Below are positions 48,150 through 60,900 of a stretch of DNA of 64,000 nucleotides, piece by piece. A program made the position numbers and the translations under genes. The notes under the pieces are model-generated. The model saw only the letters and a program-made list of their open reading frames with translations, searched no databases and was not told the origin of the DNA. How positions within the stretch are numbered: position 1 is the stretch's first letter; each line of letters starts with the position of its first letter. This DNA comes from Sophora flavescens (Eukaryota; Streptophyta; Magnoliopsida; Fabales; Fabaceae), in contig CM061067.1 in the NCBI GenBank assembly GCA_030762895.1, forward strand, positions 49,377,667 through 49,441,666, given 5' to 3'.

Positions 48150-49468
48150 TGAAGTTGACACAGGCAAATACAAGAAGGGGGGTTGAATTGCGTTTGTTAA
48201 TAATTTTCGAAAACAACCTTTTTCAAAACTTGTTTTCTCACACAAGGAATAAAAGGCAGAAGCACACACAGAAAATGATCTTTTAGAAGCTTAACAAAAT
48301 CAAGTTCAAATCCCCACAGTTAGTATGAACAAATAAAAATGAAGAGTTAAGGGATTAGAAGATTCACGCAAGTGTTTTATCCTGGATCACTCTCCCTCCA
48401 ACCAAGAGCTATGTCCAGTCCCTTCTACTTGAAGGATGTACTCCACTATTTATCCAAATAGATTACAACAAGTATTCAACACCTCTTCAGTTGTTGAGGT
48501 CTTCTATTTATAGTGACCTTCTTCTTCACTTGAAAAACTTCAACGATTATTTTGAATATACCCGTTTAGAGATAGCATTAAATGCACAAAATCCGTTGTG
48601 ACTGATAGCTTGATCGTGGCCATTGTGAAATGTACTCTTGGTTATCACTTTTGCACGATATGGAATGATACATACACCTCTGAGCAATTGTAACTTGAAA
48701 AACTGTCTTTCCTCCTTTGTCTAAATTCCAGCTATTACAGCGATAAATGTGACAGGGTATAGAACGTTTTGCATTTCCCATTGTACTTTGTTGCTTTTTG
48801 CATTTCCTTGATGGTACTATGTTTCTCTCACAAAGAAACAAAGCATTAAAATAGATAAAACAAATAGGAAGGACCAACATTCATTTGAAATAAATATCAA
48901 TCATTTGAAATAAATATTTCCATGTTTTCATGGTAGCAATTACTTAGCTAGATGAAGCATATGTAAACTTATATAAAAAGGAGCTCGTCTACTTAAGATC
49001 TACGTCTACACGCTCGGGGTGAAATCAAGTCTATGGACTAGCATTTTTCTTATCGCTCGTCTGCTGACGTGGCATATCCTCTCGTCTATCATCAAGTCTT
49101 TGGACTTGCTATGTTTTAGTGAGTTAATTTTGATTTCTGTCTGCTGACGTGGCATGTAAGCTTGTCTTCTCGTTCCCGTCTACTTAAAACATTTTAATTT
49201 CCCGTCTACTCAAATATATTAAATAAATAAAATTACCATGGTTTTGAGCGACTTGTCTACATGAATGGATGCGGATTCACAAGATCAAATCCAAGCAGAT
49301 ATATATGGTAACTTCATCAAGGTTTTCATAACTTATAAGATTCAAGTAATCCCGCAAAACCAGATAACCTTTTTAGATCTCAACTAACACTTTGCCAAGT
49401 AAATTTAATCCTTTTGTTAACATCAAAACTTAGAGATTAATTAAACCCAAATCTCTTTGGTTCCAACA
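48150..49468 (-). mobile_element. 5' LTR of D
   Basis: On the minus strand it starts TGTTGGAACC and ends CAACTTCA, 1319 bp. Relative to the 3' LTR it lacks about 200 bp after CAACACCTCT (48490). It contains the TATA box at 48504-48513. Confidence 0.88.
48504..48513 (-). promoter_or_regulatory. TATA box of D-family LTR
   Basis: The minus strand reads CTATAAATAGAAGACC. It is conserved in D0 (about 49666-49675) and in the 3' LTR of D (about 2248-2257). Confidence 0.6.
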
Positions 49469-50649
49469 TTCCTTTCTTATCAAGCTTCTTCAGGCTCTAA
49501 CTCTAACAAAGAGATTTTAACTTAAGATCTTCTTAACTCACTATGTGTAAGGATATGAAAGTTTAAGATCTGTAGAATATTTTCACAATATTCAAACTAA
49601 AGATTACAGACTTTTGCTTTTGAAAGAATTAAAGGAATTTTGTTCTTCAGTGCTTGAGGTCTTCTATTTATAGTGACCTTCTTCTACTCTTGAAAAGTTT
49701 CAACGATCATTTTGAATTTCCCGTTTAGAGATAGCATTGAATGCACAATATCCGTTGTGACTGATGGCTTGATCGTGGACATTGTGAAATGTACTCTTGA
49801 TTATCAGGGTAGCACAAAATGGAGGCTCACTGCTCTGAGCATTTGTAGCTTGAAAACTGGTTTTCCTCCTATGTGTAACTTCCAGCTTTTTCCAGTCATA
49901 AAGTTGTCAATGTACAGATCATTTTACATTTCCTCATTGTACTATGTTGCTTTTTGTATTTCCTCGATGGTACTATGTTTTTCTCACAAGGAAACAAAGC
50001 ATTAAACAGATAAATCAAATGAGAACAACAAAAAATTCTTTTGAAATAAATATCAATCATTTGAAATAAATTCATTGTGGATCGGATTGCAGTTATTCAT
50101 TTTAGAAGAACATACAAGTGATGGAAACTCGTCTACCAAAAAAAAACTTCGTCTACTTAGTTATATGTGAAACTAAGTCTATTCACTCTTTCAATTTGCT
50201 CGTCCACTGACGTGGTATATCCTCTCGTTTATTCAAGTCATTGGACTTGCTATATCTCTGTGAGTTATTCTGATCTCCGTCTAATGACGGGGCGATTAAA
50301 GTTCGTCTACTCAAGAGAAAAGTTCTCGTCTACTTATTACTTTAATTTCTCCATCTACTTCAATTATATTAAAAGCTCTCGTCTACTTAAGTTCCACTCT
50401 ACATAAATAAATAGCTATTTTTACCAAACATTGAGCAGCTCGTCTATAGACATGGATTCACAATATCAAGTCCAAGCAGATATATATGGTAACTTCATCA
50501 AAGTTTCCATAACTTATAAAATTCAAGTAATCCTGCAAAACTAGATAACCTTGTTAGATCTCAACTAACACTTTGCCAAGCAAATTTAATCCTTTTGTTA
50601 ACATAAAAACTTAGAGATTAATTAAATCCAAATCACTTTGGTTCCAACA
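49469..50649 (-). mobile_element. D0: right part of the old SIRE-type LTR that hosts D
   Basis: It begins TTCCTTTCTTATCAAGC, the direct continuation of the stub at 1644-1672, and ends GGTTCCAACA, the LTR start on the minus strand. It shares order and content with D LTRs (GTCTAC-rich segments at 50120-50450, TATA near 49670) but is more diverged. Whether it is a solo LTR or part of a larger element cannot be told from this window. Confidence 0.8.
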
Positions 50650-52261
50650 TGTGTTTTAGGGTTTTGTTTCTTATATTGTGGATCGGGGGAGTAGATAGAT
50701 AGATCAAATAATAAATCAAAAAAATTGTAGTGTTGACACTTGCCATCCATAAACATTGATGCATTTCCTACATAGGGAAGATGACACATGGCAAACCTAC
50801 ATTGCATAGGGGATAGAATTATACTGTTTATAGATAGATAGATAGATAGATAGATAGATTTAGCTGATTTATGTTCATTTTTATTTTTGTTGTGCTATTT
50901 TGTATCATAACTTTATTAAGGCTAAATATTTGAGAGGCTCCTATTTACTTACTTGGCAGGTTAACCGCGTTTTAGGGACAGTAATCAATTTTTTATTCGG
51001 ATTTTGCTTCTGATTTGGATGGTTATTAATATTTTAATTTTAATCTTTTAAAGCTTACTTGCTTCTATCGAAAGAAAGCAATAATGGCAATGAGACAAGT
51101 TCAATAGAGGGCCGGTGTATCTACCTTTTAATTTTCATTTATGAACTTTTATTACTTTATTATATTATATATTTGTATGTATTTATTTATTCATTGTGTT
51201 ATTTCATTCATTTAAAATTTTTACGTTTCTTTCCCTATCTTCCACTTTCTTTCTCTTTCTTCATTTCTACAGTCTTCTTCTCCTCTCACACTCTTCTACA
51301 TTTATGTCTCCCCTTTTGCTACAATTTCTCATCTCACCTCATCTTTCTGCCTTCTTCGCAGATTGTGCAGTGTAGCTGGTCGATTCATAGAGCTTTGGTG
51401 GATAACCCTACTAAGCTATTTTGATCGGTGGTTTTGTCTTGCTATATATCTTTTCATATATTTTCATTACATTAAATATTGTTGTGTTTAGCATAGATTA
51501 ACCCTAGGAAGCTGTTTTAATCGGTGATTTATTTATATTCATAAATAAATAAATAAATTCATAAATTCATAAATAAATATATATCTTGTCATTTATATTT
51601 TTATTTAATTAATTAGTAATTATATTTATTATTATTTGTAACAATATTGCTTTTTCAAAGCTTGAGGTGTCGAATGCTTCAGATGAGATCCACAAGCATG
51701 TCTATTAAGGCTTGATTTTGGGTGTTTTACATTATCCATATTATCCATATATGTTTTTTTATATATATTTTGTTATATTTTTAACAAAAATCTTTTCTCC
51801 TTCTCACTCTCCTTTGATGAATGTTCCCTGTTATAAAGGGTCATTGCACTCTTTTTAGCTTATTAGGTAGATTAGGTAGTTTGGGTCTCCATGTTAAGGT
51901 TGTAATGATGATTGTTTATTTTTCCCTTTTGAGCTGTTGATTTGATTAACCTGTTTTAGACTTTGAATTTGATATTTGTGTATCTATTCTGATTTCTTAT
52001 TTGATTCTGATTTGATTGTTCAGACACTACAACTACAAAGTGGTATTCATCGATTTTTCCATCCTAGATTTGTTTTTTGTTTTTTTGTAGTTATGATTTC
52101 AAATTTGATTTTTCCCTCCCAAATTTGTTTTTAGTTTCATTCTTCTTGCTGCCTATAAATTGGATGCTCGTTTTGTTGGTACCTCACTTCACCTGATACT
52201 TATTTCCTTCATTTTCTTTGTCTCAATTATCAATCATCAAATACTAACAATCTTGCTTCCA
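50650..52261. other. Unassigned AT-rich DNA upstream of the RPA-like pseudogene
   Basis: No recognisable gene or element lies here. There is a GATA microsatellite (about 50830-50860), a second small GATA cluster near 50690-50704, a CT-rich stretch (51230-51350) and short AAATAAAT runs near 51540-51580. Some of it may be promoter or 5' UTR of the pseudogene that follows. Confidence 0.5.
50830..50860. repeat. (GATA)n microsatellite
   Basis: Eight GATA units in a row precede TTTAGCTGATT. Confidence 0.95.
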
Positions 52262-54169
52262 ATGGCTTTGCATTATGATCAAATTGACTCCATTGTTTCC
52301 AATTGGGAGGCAATTAGGTTGGTTGTTAGGGTTTCCTGCCTCTGGATTGTCCCTGTTTTTAACAACCCCTCACAGATCAGCTCTTTGGAGATGTTGTTGG
52401 TTGATGAAAATGTAGTAATCTATCTTACATTCATTGTTGTATCTTTATAATTCTATTAATTCTATTCTATTCTATGGTAAATTTTACTTTTCTAATATGG
52501 AACTGATTGTAGTGGTAAGATCCAAGCCACTGTCAGGAAACCCCTATTATACAAGTTCAGCTCTTTACTGGAAGAGGGATGTTGTTACAAGATGGTTTAT
52601 TTCAATGTTGTGGCAAACAGTGGTGGTTACAGGGCTTCTTCACATGAATTTAGGCTGATTTTCCTGTTCAAAACCACTGTTCAGAAAAGGGATTGCCCCT
52701 TTATTTCGAGATATGAACTTAGATGTGTGCCTTTTAATGAGATAGTGAACTATGGTGACAATTATGAGTACCTGATTGGTGATTACTATAACTGTTGTCA
52801 AGCTTATCTTTTGTTTTATTTGTTTCTTATTAAGGATATTGAGGATTCCCTTTTTTGTTGTTTTAATGCTCTTTAATATTTGCAGATGTAATGGGGCTTT
52901 TGACTTATGTTTACCCTGAAAGACAATAAAGGATGGGAAGAAAACTAGCATGGTTGTAATTGAGCTGACTGACCCAAGGTCTTCTTGCTTACATAATATA
53001 TTTGTTGGTAACTTGGTAAACAATGTTTGTTATGATTTGTTTTTGTTAATATTATTGTGTTGATTTGTCTATGTGTTTGGTACAGTGGCCCTCTGGAGTG
53101 TGCTTTGTTTGGTGATTATGTAGACTTGTTGAGGGATTAACTAGCTGGCGGTGGAAATGTTCGGGTCGTGGTGGTTCTGGAGCTTGCAAGGGTGAAGGTT
53201 TTTAGAGGCATGTATTGTTTCTTTAATCTTTTAGTTTGTAAGTTGTATTTTATTTAAGTTTTTTAAAAAAAAAACTTTAATATGTTGTGATAATTCCTTG
53301 ACTTATTTCTTTTTTTTCTTTTTATTTTGTTTATTTAGGCAAGACTGTGATTCATAATACCATGAATGCTACCCGACTCTTACTTAATCCAGATATTGAA
53401 GAGGCAATTGCATTTAGGAATTGGTATGGATCTATTTAGTTGTATTTATTTTTCTGTTGGTTATTAATAACTTATATATTTAATATATTTACTTGCTTTC
53501 TTTTTCTGAAGTATTACTGAACACGAGGCTATAGATGTCGAGCCTCTGGCTGTGGTCCTTGACAGGTCAAGACAGGGACTTGAGACGATTTCATGAAAAA
53601 TAATCCAAAGAAGACAATGTCACAGCTGACAAGTATTAGTGAGGTTGTTGGTTTTTTATTAGTATTAATAATAATATTATGATTATTATTATTTGTATTT
53701 GTATTTATATGATGTTAATGATTAATTTGTCTTTTAAAAACTTAATTGATGATTAATTGAATGATGATATGATTGTTGTTATGATGTTATTTTAGGACGT
53801 TTTGTTTGTTGTTCTTGGGGAGATTGTTGACATTGTCAATGATGGGTCTTGATTCTATTTGGCTTGTAATAGATGTAATAGGTCTGTGACTTCTCAGGCT
53901 GGAGTGAATTATTGTGAGTCTTGTCGTATCCCTGTTCTCCATGTTTACCCAAGGTATAATTATTAATTCCATTTGTTTTTCAAAATTTATCTATTATTAT
54001 CTTTCTTTTTGCTGCTTTTATTGATCACACACACTACTTAAATATAGGTATAAGGTGAAGGTGGAAGTTGCTGATGCAAGTGGGACATGTGTTCTCATTC
54101 TGTTTAACCGTGATGTGAATATATTGATTCAAAAGAGTTGTTAGTATCTTCTTGGTAAGCATTTTGAGG

Positions 54170-54215
<46 letters not shown>

Positions 54216-55061
54216 TCTTTTTTGGAATTATATACTATACTATTTACATATTCATTATCATTATTTATTGAATATAATAAACTATAGTTTGGTCTCTTTG
54301 TATTACTTTTTCTATCTATGCATGTATTCTTTTTAATAAATTTTGTTAATTCAGGAGGCTTCTGGAATTGGTTACCCTCAGTTGCTTCATAGTCTTATTG
54401 GCAAGAGGATTCTATTTAAGGTGGAGACAAAGCTTGAGCAGGCTTTTCAATATAAAGGCACTTTCCCAGTTAGAAGGGTTTGTTATGAAGAAACTATTAT
54501 TTCAATGTTTGATCTCATGGGTGCATAAACAATACCTCTAAAGGTATGGTTTGATCCCCAATAATGAATGATTTGTTAATACCTTTATTTATGGATTCCT
54601 TATTATCAACTCTTATTCTTATTATCATTCAATTGTTAAGATTTTCCATTCTTATGTTTTTAATTCCTTATATGAAGGCTATCTTTGTTCCACCCTTTTC
54701 AAAGGTGGACACTGAAATGGTGGATTTGAAGGATGATATTTCAGTAAGGAGTTTATTTTTGGTAATGTTCTTTGTCCAGTCTATTTTTACATTTGTTACT
54801 GATTATATGTTTTTGTGTTTGTTACTCAGGTGCTGATATTATTGGGACATGTGTTTCATTGGGAGATAGTCATGTTGATTTTGACTCTCAGTAGGCTTCT
54901 GCAAACAGGTTCACTCCTGCAAAGAGAAATTGGATGTTAAGTTTGCTGCAACTCAAAATGAATGCTCTGTTAGTGGTGTCAAGAAGAACATTGTTATTGA
55001 TGTGGAGAATTATGAGGTTCCAGATTATGCCCTGGTTTCTGTCAAGCTTGAGAAGCCCTGA
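52262..55061 (+). pseudogene. Replication protein A 70 kDa-like OB-fold gene, intron-containing and decayed
   Basis: About eleven exon-like blocks with GT-AG borders can be followed. They are 52262-52411, 52513-52778, 52886-52978, 53086-53207, 53339-53423, 53512-53643, 53796-53953, 54048-54154, 54355-54543, 54678 to about 54741, and 54830-55061. Translation shows first OB-fold sequence (NNPSQISSLEMLLVDE, FNVVANSGGYRASSHEF), the middle part (GPLECALFGDYVDLL), a CX2CX12CX2C zinc ribbon (53872-53931) and a C-terminus near VPDYALVSVKLEKP. Disablements are a frameshift near 52925, TAA at 53138, TGA at 53850, TAG at 54142, a GC instead of GT donor at 53208 and a poor acceptor at 52512. RPA70-like proteins bind single-stranded DNA, and such genes also travel in Helitrons. 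Confidence 0.75.
54172..54212. repeat. (TA)n microsatellite in an intron of the RPA-like pseudogene
   Basis: About 20 TA units lie between the blocks ending 54154 and starting 54355. Confidence 0.95.
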
Positions 55062-55829
55062 ATCAGTTTGTGTATGCATTACTGTTTTTTGGTGGATCTC
55101 CTTCATTCTGGTGTTATTGTATAGTCATTGGTGGAGATCCTTATCTAAGTAGTTTGTTTTATTGTATGTGTAAGTCGTGTGTTGTTGTAGGTTGATGTAT
55201 TTTGTTGTGCAATGTGTTTTAGTTTCGATATTGGTAGTGTCAACTTCCAAACACAATTTTCCTATATCCAAACTGCCAATATCCAAACTCAAACACAATT
55301 TGCCTTCAACCTATCTTTCTGGTTTTAAAAAAATATAAGTGTGGTTTGTATTTCCCATGTTCATGTATGTCTCGTAGTTTCTGCTTGGTTGGGATACTTT
55401 TTGTTGGTCATTCATGTAATCATGATCTAAACATGATGGTTTTAGATTGTCCCAACCTTTGTTATAGGTCATATGTAATTACTCTTATTAGCTTAATGAA
55501 ATGTTTTCTTTTTGCTCATGTAACATTCATTTTGGAGTTAATTGTTTCTCTTTAGTTAGTTTGGATTGTTATCATAATGTTGGTTCATATTTTAATGAAA
55601 AAATAACCATCAAATAACTAACTAATGAAGTAATTGATTGATGATTGATGCTTAATTGATTCCAGAGAACGTCTTCTTGCTCTATCATATGATTTGCAAC
55701 TGACATTTATTAATATAATGTTTATATTTTCACTGCCAAAGATTGGTTTATAGAGACATCTAGGTTGATTTCCTCAAAATGGAAACATCATTAAGTTTGA
55801 TTATTAGTATTTATTTATTAAATTTAATA

Positions 55830-55870
<41 letters not shown>

Positions 55871-56319
55871 GTATATATATATATAATTGTATATATATAC
55901 TAAATACTAATAATGGGACTATTTTTATCAGTAATCAACTTTATCATTGTTCTAAAGTTTACAATTTAATTAACACAAGCCATATAAGCCATTTCCATGT
56001 TTATTTTATAAAATATGAATATTAAAATACAAGTTATATATTAAAGAATGAAGAATGTTTTGTTGTGAAATATGTTTTATATTTGTAGTCTTATATTTTT
56101 TTGTCCATATTAAGAACTCTATAAGTTACATAATTTCTTTGTTCATGATTTGCTGTTGTTAGTGTTTTACTTTGGATAATGCAATTCTTATTCATTTTCA
56201 TTGTTTTTGGTGTGAATATTTAAATTTCTTATTAACAACTACACTATGAATTAAATTAAATACCTATTTTTTTTTTTGAAAATTAATTAATTAATTAAGA
56301 TTTCCAGGTGCACTTAAAC
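55062..56319. other. AT-rich DNA between the RPA-like pseudogene and the LINE
   Basis: No gene was recognised. The first few hundred bases may be the 3' UTR of the pseudogene. An AT microsatellite with ATATATATAATTGT repeats lies at about 55830-55905, and an AATT / TTAA run lies just before the LINE (56278-56300). Confidence 0.5.
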
Positions 56320-56378
56320 AACATGAAGATGACGGCGCTCTGCTAGGGTTTGTTGCTGCATGAAAATCTAGGGTTTGC

Positions 56379-57953
56379 ATGATCATGGCTGTTCATGGCT
56401 CCGTCTGCCCATGGCCCTTCCTTCAGCCACTTGCCCCCTCATCCTTGCCTTCTTCTTCATCGCCATCTGCTCTTCCTGCACAAAAGAAATCCTTTGCCCA
56501 GGCACTTTCCAACTCTTTCGACATCCCTATAAGTCAGTTGCCCAAGCCGCGTCTGATAGGAGACACGATCTCAATAAAAATCTCTGAAGAGGAATACAGG
56601 CTCGGTTTAGAAAGTAGCAAAAATAGTTTACATGGTCGTTTGATCCTTCAGAAAGGCAACCAGCCAATCAAGTTCCAAGACTTGAGAAACAAGCTATAGA
56701 AACTATGGAATCCAATTGGTCAATGGCGCATGATTCCTTTGGGTAAAGGATATTATGAATTCAATTTCGCATCCTTAGAAGATTTGCGTAGTGTTTGGAC
56801 TGTTGGATCTTGGAATTTACAACCAGGCATGCTTAAGCTTTATCAATGGAGTCCAGATTTTAATCCAAATCTTCAAAAACAAACTCACGTTCAATCTTGG
56901 GTTCGAATTTATGATCTGCCTATGGAGTATTGGAGGCCGAAAATTCTTTTTGAGATTGCAAATGGAATAGGCACTCCAATGGCTCTAGATGAATCCACAA
57001 AAAACAAAGTCTTTGGCCACTATGCCAGAATCCTAGTTGATATTGATCTCTCCGGCCCTATCCCAAATGGTATCAGGGTGGAAAGGGAGACTCATGCATT
57101 TTATGTTACTTTTGACTATGAAAAACTCCCCTCCTTTTGTTCTTGTTGTCTTTCGATAGGGCATGCTGCTGGGGAATGCAAGAGAAATATTAACAGTATT
57201 GAATCCCGAAAAGAACAGCCTTTATATCAGAAAACAAGAACGACATACGTTCCTAAACAGCCTACTGTCAAGAAATCAGATGTTGCAGTTATGATTATTG
57301 CTGACCACGTGATTAGTGGCAAGGAAGATTCTGATCATGATCCAGTTAATGGTGGAAATCATGCTATAAACCACACTACGGCTGTTACTACTGGATGTAT
57401 TCCAGAAAAGGATAATGCAGTAGTGCAGCAGATTGTTAATGATGTAGTGAGTCCTCAAAGAATTCAGGAGGATGGTGCCGAGAATTCCTCTGAATATGAT
57501 GAATCAATACATCCAGAATCTCCCCAGGCAGCTAGAGTTTTTACTGATCCTGGATTTCAGACTCCAATTGATGGTGCAGAAAATATTGGAATTGGAGTGC
57601 AATCCATTAGTCATGTCTCTGAATCAATGGGAGGCATAGAAAACGGCATGCAGGTCAACTCCATACCTCAGAGAGTTAATGCAATTGTACCTTCTCAAGT
57701 GGATATCCTTCCTCATCAAGCTCAGCAGGATGTCAGGATTGTGTCTAAATTCTGGAGCAATGGTATTGAGGAGGAAGAGACTGATGTGGAAGAGGAATGT
57801 CTTGATGCTAATGTAGTTCTTCCAGAACACGGTAATTTTGAAGTGTTCCTCTCAAAATCCCAGAAGAAAAAACTGAGGAAAAAACAAACAGCTCTTGCAA
57901 AAGCTGGTAAGTCAAAAGCCCGACACAGGGCTGGACCTGTTAACTTTGCATGA
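56379..57953 (+). pseudogene. LINE ORF1, RNA-binding Gag-like protein (DUF4283 and CCHC)
   Basis: It starts MIMAVHGSV at 56379 and is interrupted by a TAG at 56697-56699; the same frame continues to 57953. The DUF4283-like domain spans about residues 55-210 (SWNLQPGMLKLYQW, WVRIYDLPMEYW). A CX2C...H...C knuckle (CSCCLSIGHAAGEC) lies near 57140-57180. The rest is a polar linker and a basic C-terminal tail (KKKLRKKQTALAKAGKSK), probably for nucleic-acid binding. The TGA stop overlaps the ATG of ORF2 (ATGATGAAT at 57950). With one stop only, this ORF is less damaged than ORF2. Confidence 0.88.
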
Positions 57954-60900
57954 TGAATTTCCTATTCTGGAATGTTAGCGGAATTGGCAACCTAGATACT
58001 AGGTTAGTTTTGAAGAAATTTCTGGTTTCTAATAAGCCTGAGCTAATCTTCATTGCTGAGCCTTGGATTAGCATTGCTCAATTTCCTGACAGGTTCTGGA
58101 CAAAACTCAATCTTAAAGTTTTTGCAGTTAATGATAGGAATTCTCTCTTGCCTAATCTTTGGTGTATCTGTCATGCATCCTTGCACCCGTCTGTTCTTGC
58201 TTGCTCTAATCAGCAGGTCTCTTTCTCATTAAAGATAGATTCTCAAGAAATTTTCATTTCAGCTATCTATGCTAGCACAAATTACCAGAAAAGAAGAGAA
58301 TTGTGGGCTGAACTGTTGGCACTTCAGCAAGTCAATGATGGCCCCTGGTGTTGCATTGGTGATTACAATGTGGTCCTTGGTGCTCATGAGCAAAGGGGTG
58401 GTTGCTTACCTTTGAGGATTGCTTCGGAGGAGTTTAAGCTATGGTCAGACAGTTGCAATCTTTCTCATATGATGACCCGTGGTGCTCAATTCACTTGGTC
58501 TAATGGCAAAAGAGGTAATGCTTTAACAGAGAAAAGGCTTGATAGAGTTGTTTGCAATGATAAATGGTTGAGCTTTTGGTCTAGTGTTGCTTGCTGCACA
58601 CTCCCTAGAAGTAATTCTGATCATTATCCCTTGCTTTTGTCATTGAAAAAAGAGGATAAGAACTTTAGTTCTTCCTTCAAGTTCATGAAAATGTGGGCTT
58701 CAAATCCTGACTGCACTAGTATAATTGAAGAGGTTTGGAACTCTGAGGTAACAGGATGTCCCATGTTCATTTTGTCTAGGAAATTAAAACTGTTAAAAGA
58801 GAGACTCAAAAGCTGGAATAAAGACTCTTGGAAATGTGAACATCAAAGTTGAGTATGCTATGGCAAAGGTTGACAGCATTCAACAAACAATCAGTTCTAT
58901 AGGAATGACTGATTTGCTGTTCGAGCAAGAAAAGCAGGCCCAAACTGAACTACAATATGCTTTGCATTGTCAAGAAGAATTCTGGAAAGAAAAATCTAGA
59001 ATTGATTGGCATACTCATGGTGATAGGAACACTGAATTCTTTCATAGGATCACCAAGATAAGGAATGTCTCTAAGCAAATCTCCTTGCTCAGAAAAGATG
59101 ATCAAGTTCTACTTGAGGCAAAGGATATAGAGGATCATATATTGAATTATTACACTGGGCTGTTCAGTTCTGAAAATCAATGCAGAAACAATGACTTAGT
59201 TGACAGAATTGTAACTCAGATGGTCTCCAGAGAGGATAATCTAATGTTAACCAACCAGCCCTCCCTTGAAGAGGTGAAGAATGCCGTGTTTTCCTTGAAT
59301 GGCAGTGGTGCCCCGGGGCCTGATGGGTTTGGGGGTTTCTTCTTTCAGAATTATTGGGAGATTGTTCAACATGATGTTTGCAAAGCTGTAATTCAGTTCT
59401 TTGAGCAGGGTTGGTTGCTGCCAAACCTAAACTCTAACTTGGTGGTTCTAATCCCTAAAACTCAAGGTGCTGATAGAGTGGAGGACTTTAGGCCTATTGC
59501 CTTGGCTAACTTCCAGTTTAAAATCATCACTAAAGTCATTGCAGACAGGCTGGCTAGGGTAGCTCCTAAGATCATCTCTGAAAATAAAAAAGGATTCATC
59601 CAAGGTAGGCATATTACTGATTGCCTTTGCACTGCTTCTGAATGTGTAAATATGTTGGACAAAAGGGCTTTTGGTGGCAATATAGCATTGAAGATTGATG
59701 TCAAGAAGGCTTTTTACACCATGGATTGGACATTCCTTTTGAAGGTTCTCCACTCTTTTGGCTTTGATGACAAGTTCTGTCAGTGGATAGAGACCATTCT
59801 GAAATCAGCCAAGCTCTCTATTGGTGTTAATGGCAAGTCAATTGACTTTTTCTCTTGTAAGAAGGGAGTTAGGCAAGGAGATCCCTTGTCCCCCCCTTCT
59901 ATTTTGTATTGCAGAAGATGTTTTGAGCAGGGCTATTTGCAAGCTAGTCCAAGAAGGAAAGCTCAACACAATGGCTGGCCCTAGAGGCTTCAGACCTCCA
60001 AGTCATATCTTGTATGCTGATGATATCCTCATCTTCTGCCGAGCCTCCACACAGAATTTGTCCATCCTAATGTCTCTCTTTAAGGAGTATGAGGAGGCTT
60101 CTGGCCAAATGGTTAATCTTCAAAAGTCCAAGTTCTATGCAGGTAACATTTCGGCCAACAGAATGTCTTCCATTGCTAATGCATTAGGTTTCTCTGCTGG
60201 CAGGTTTCCCTTCACCTATCTTGGTTTGCCTTTGTTTAAAGGTAAGCCAAGGAAATCCTACTTGCAGTCCATGGCAGATAGGATCAAATCAAAATTAGCC
60301 ACATGGAAAGGTTGTATGTTATCAATCATGGGAAGAGTTCAACTTGTCAAATCTGTGGTTATTGGTATGATGATGTATAGCTTTCAGGTTTACTCATGGC
60401 CTTCAAGCTTGTTGAAATCTATTGATGGCTGGTTGAGAAATTTCATCTGGTCTGGTAATACAGATATCAAGAAAACTGTGACAGTTGCTTGGCACAAATT
60501 GTGCAAACCTGAAGCTGAGGGAGGTCTTGGAGTTAGATCTTTAAGATCTGTTAACAATGCTTCTATGTTTAAATTATGCTGGGACTTCATTTCTTCATCA
60601 GAGCAGTGGGCCTGTCTTCTGCGAGCAAGAGTAATGAGGGGAAACTCAGTTGTACAATATTCTATATCCTCCTCTATCTGGACAGGGATTAAACCTCATC
60701 TGAATTCAGTTCTTGAAAACTCTTCATGGTTGCTTGGAGATGGCTCTGACATAAACTTTTGGAATGATGTATGGTTATCCAAGCCATTGAACTCCTTGCT
60801 CTCTCTTCCAGCACAATTACACTCCTCCTTAACTGCTAAGGTCAAAGACTTCCTGCATAATAACTCTTGGTTCATACCAAGTATTATTCTTCAACACTGC

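Larger units (their letters stand above)
1673..49468 (-). mobile_element. D: SIRE/Maximus-type Ty1/copia element, full length but fragmented by nested insertions
   Basis: The LTRs start TGTTGGAACC and end CAACTTCA on the minus strand. In order on that strand come the 5' LTR (49468-48150), a PBS complementary to initiator tRNA-Met, gag, protease, integrase, reverse transcriptase, RNase H, an extra envelope-like ORF, a polypurine tract and the 3' LTR. The 3' LTR is in three pieces (35368-35240, 11611-11525, 3039-1673), separated by elements C and E. Inside D also lie the solo LTR B2 and a Pack-MULE. The extra ORF after pol and the CCHC-type gag are known hallmarks of the Sirevirus lineage. D is dead: stops and frameshifts occur in gag, protease, integrase, RT and the 3' ORF. 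Confidence 0.85.

Noticed and set aside
49469..50649. Second full LTR of D in tandem
   Set aside because: Its left edge continues the stub at 1644-1672, so it is the interrupted host LTR D0 and not an extra LTR of D.
52640..53023. 127-codon minus-strand frame across the RPA-like pseudogene
   Set aside because: It is antisense to clear exon and intron sequence, so it is a shadow frame.
52262..55061. A functional RPA gene
   Set aside because: Several stops and frameshifts fall inside conserved exons and two splice sites are abnormal.
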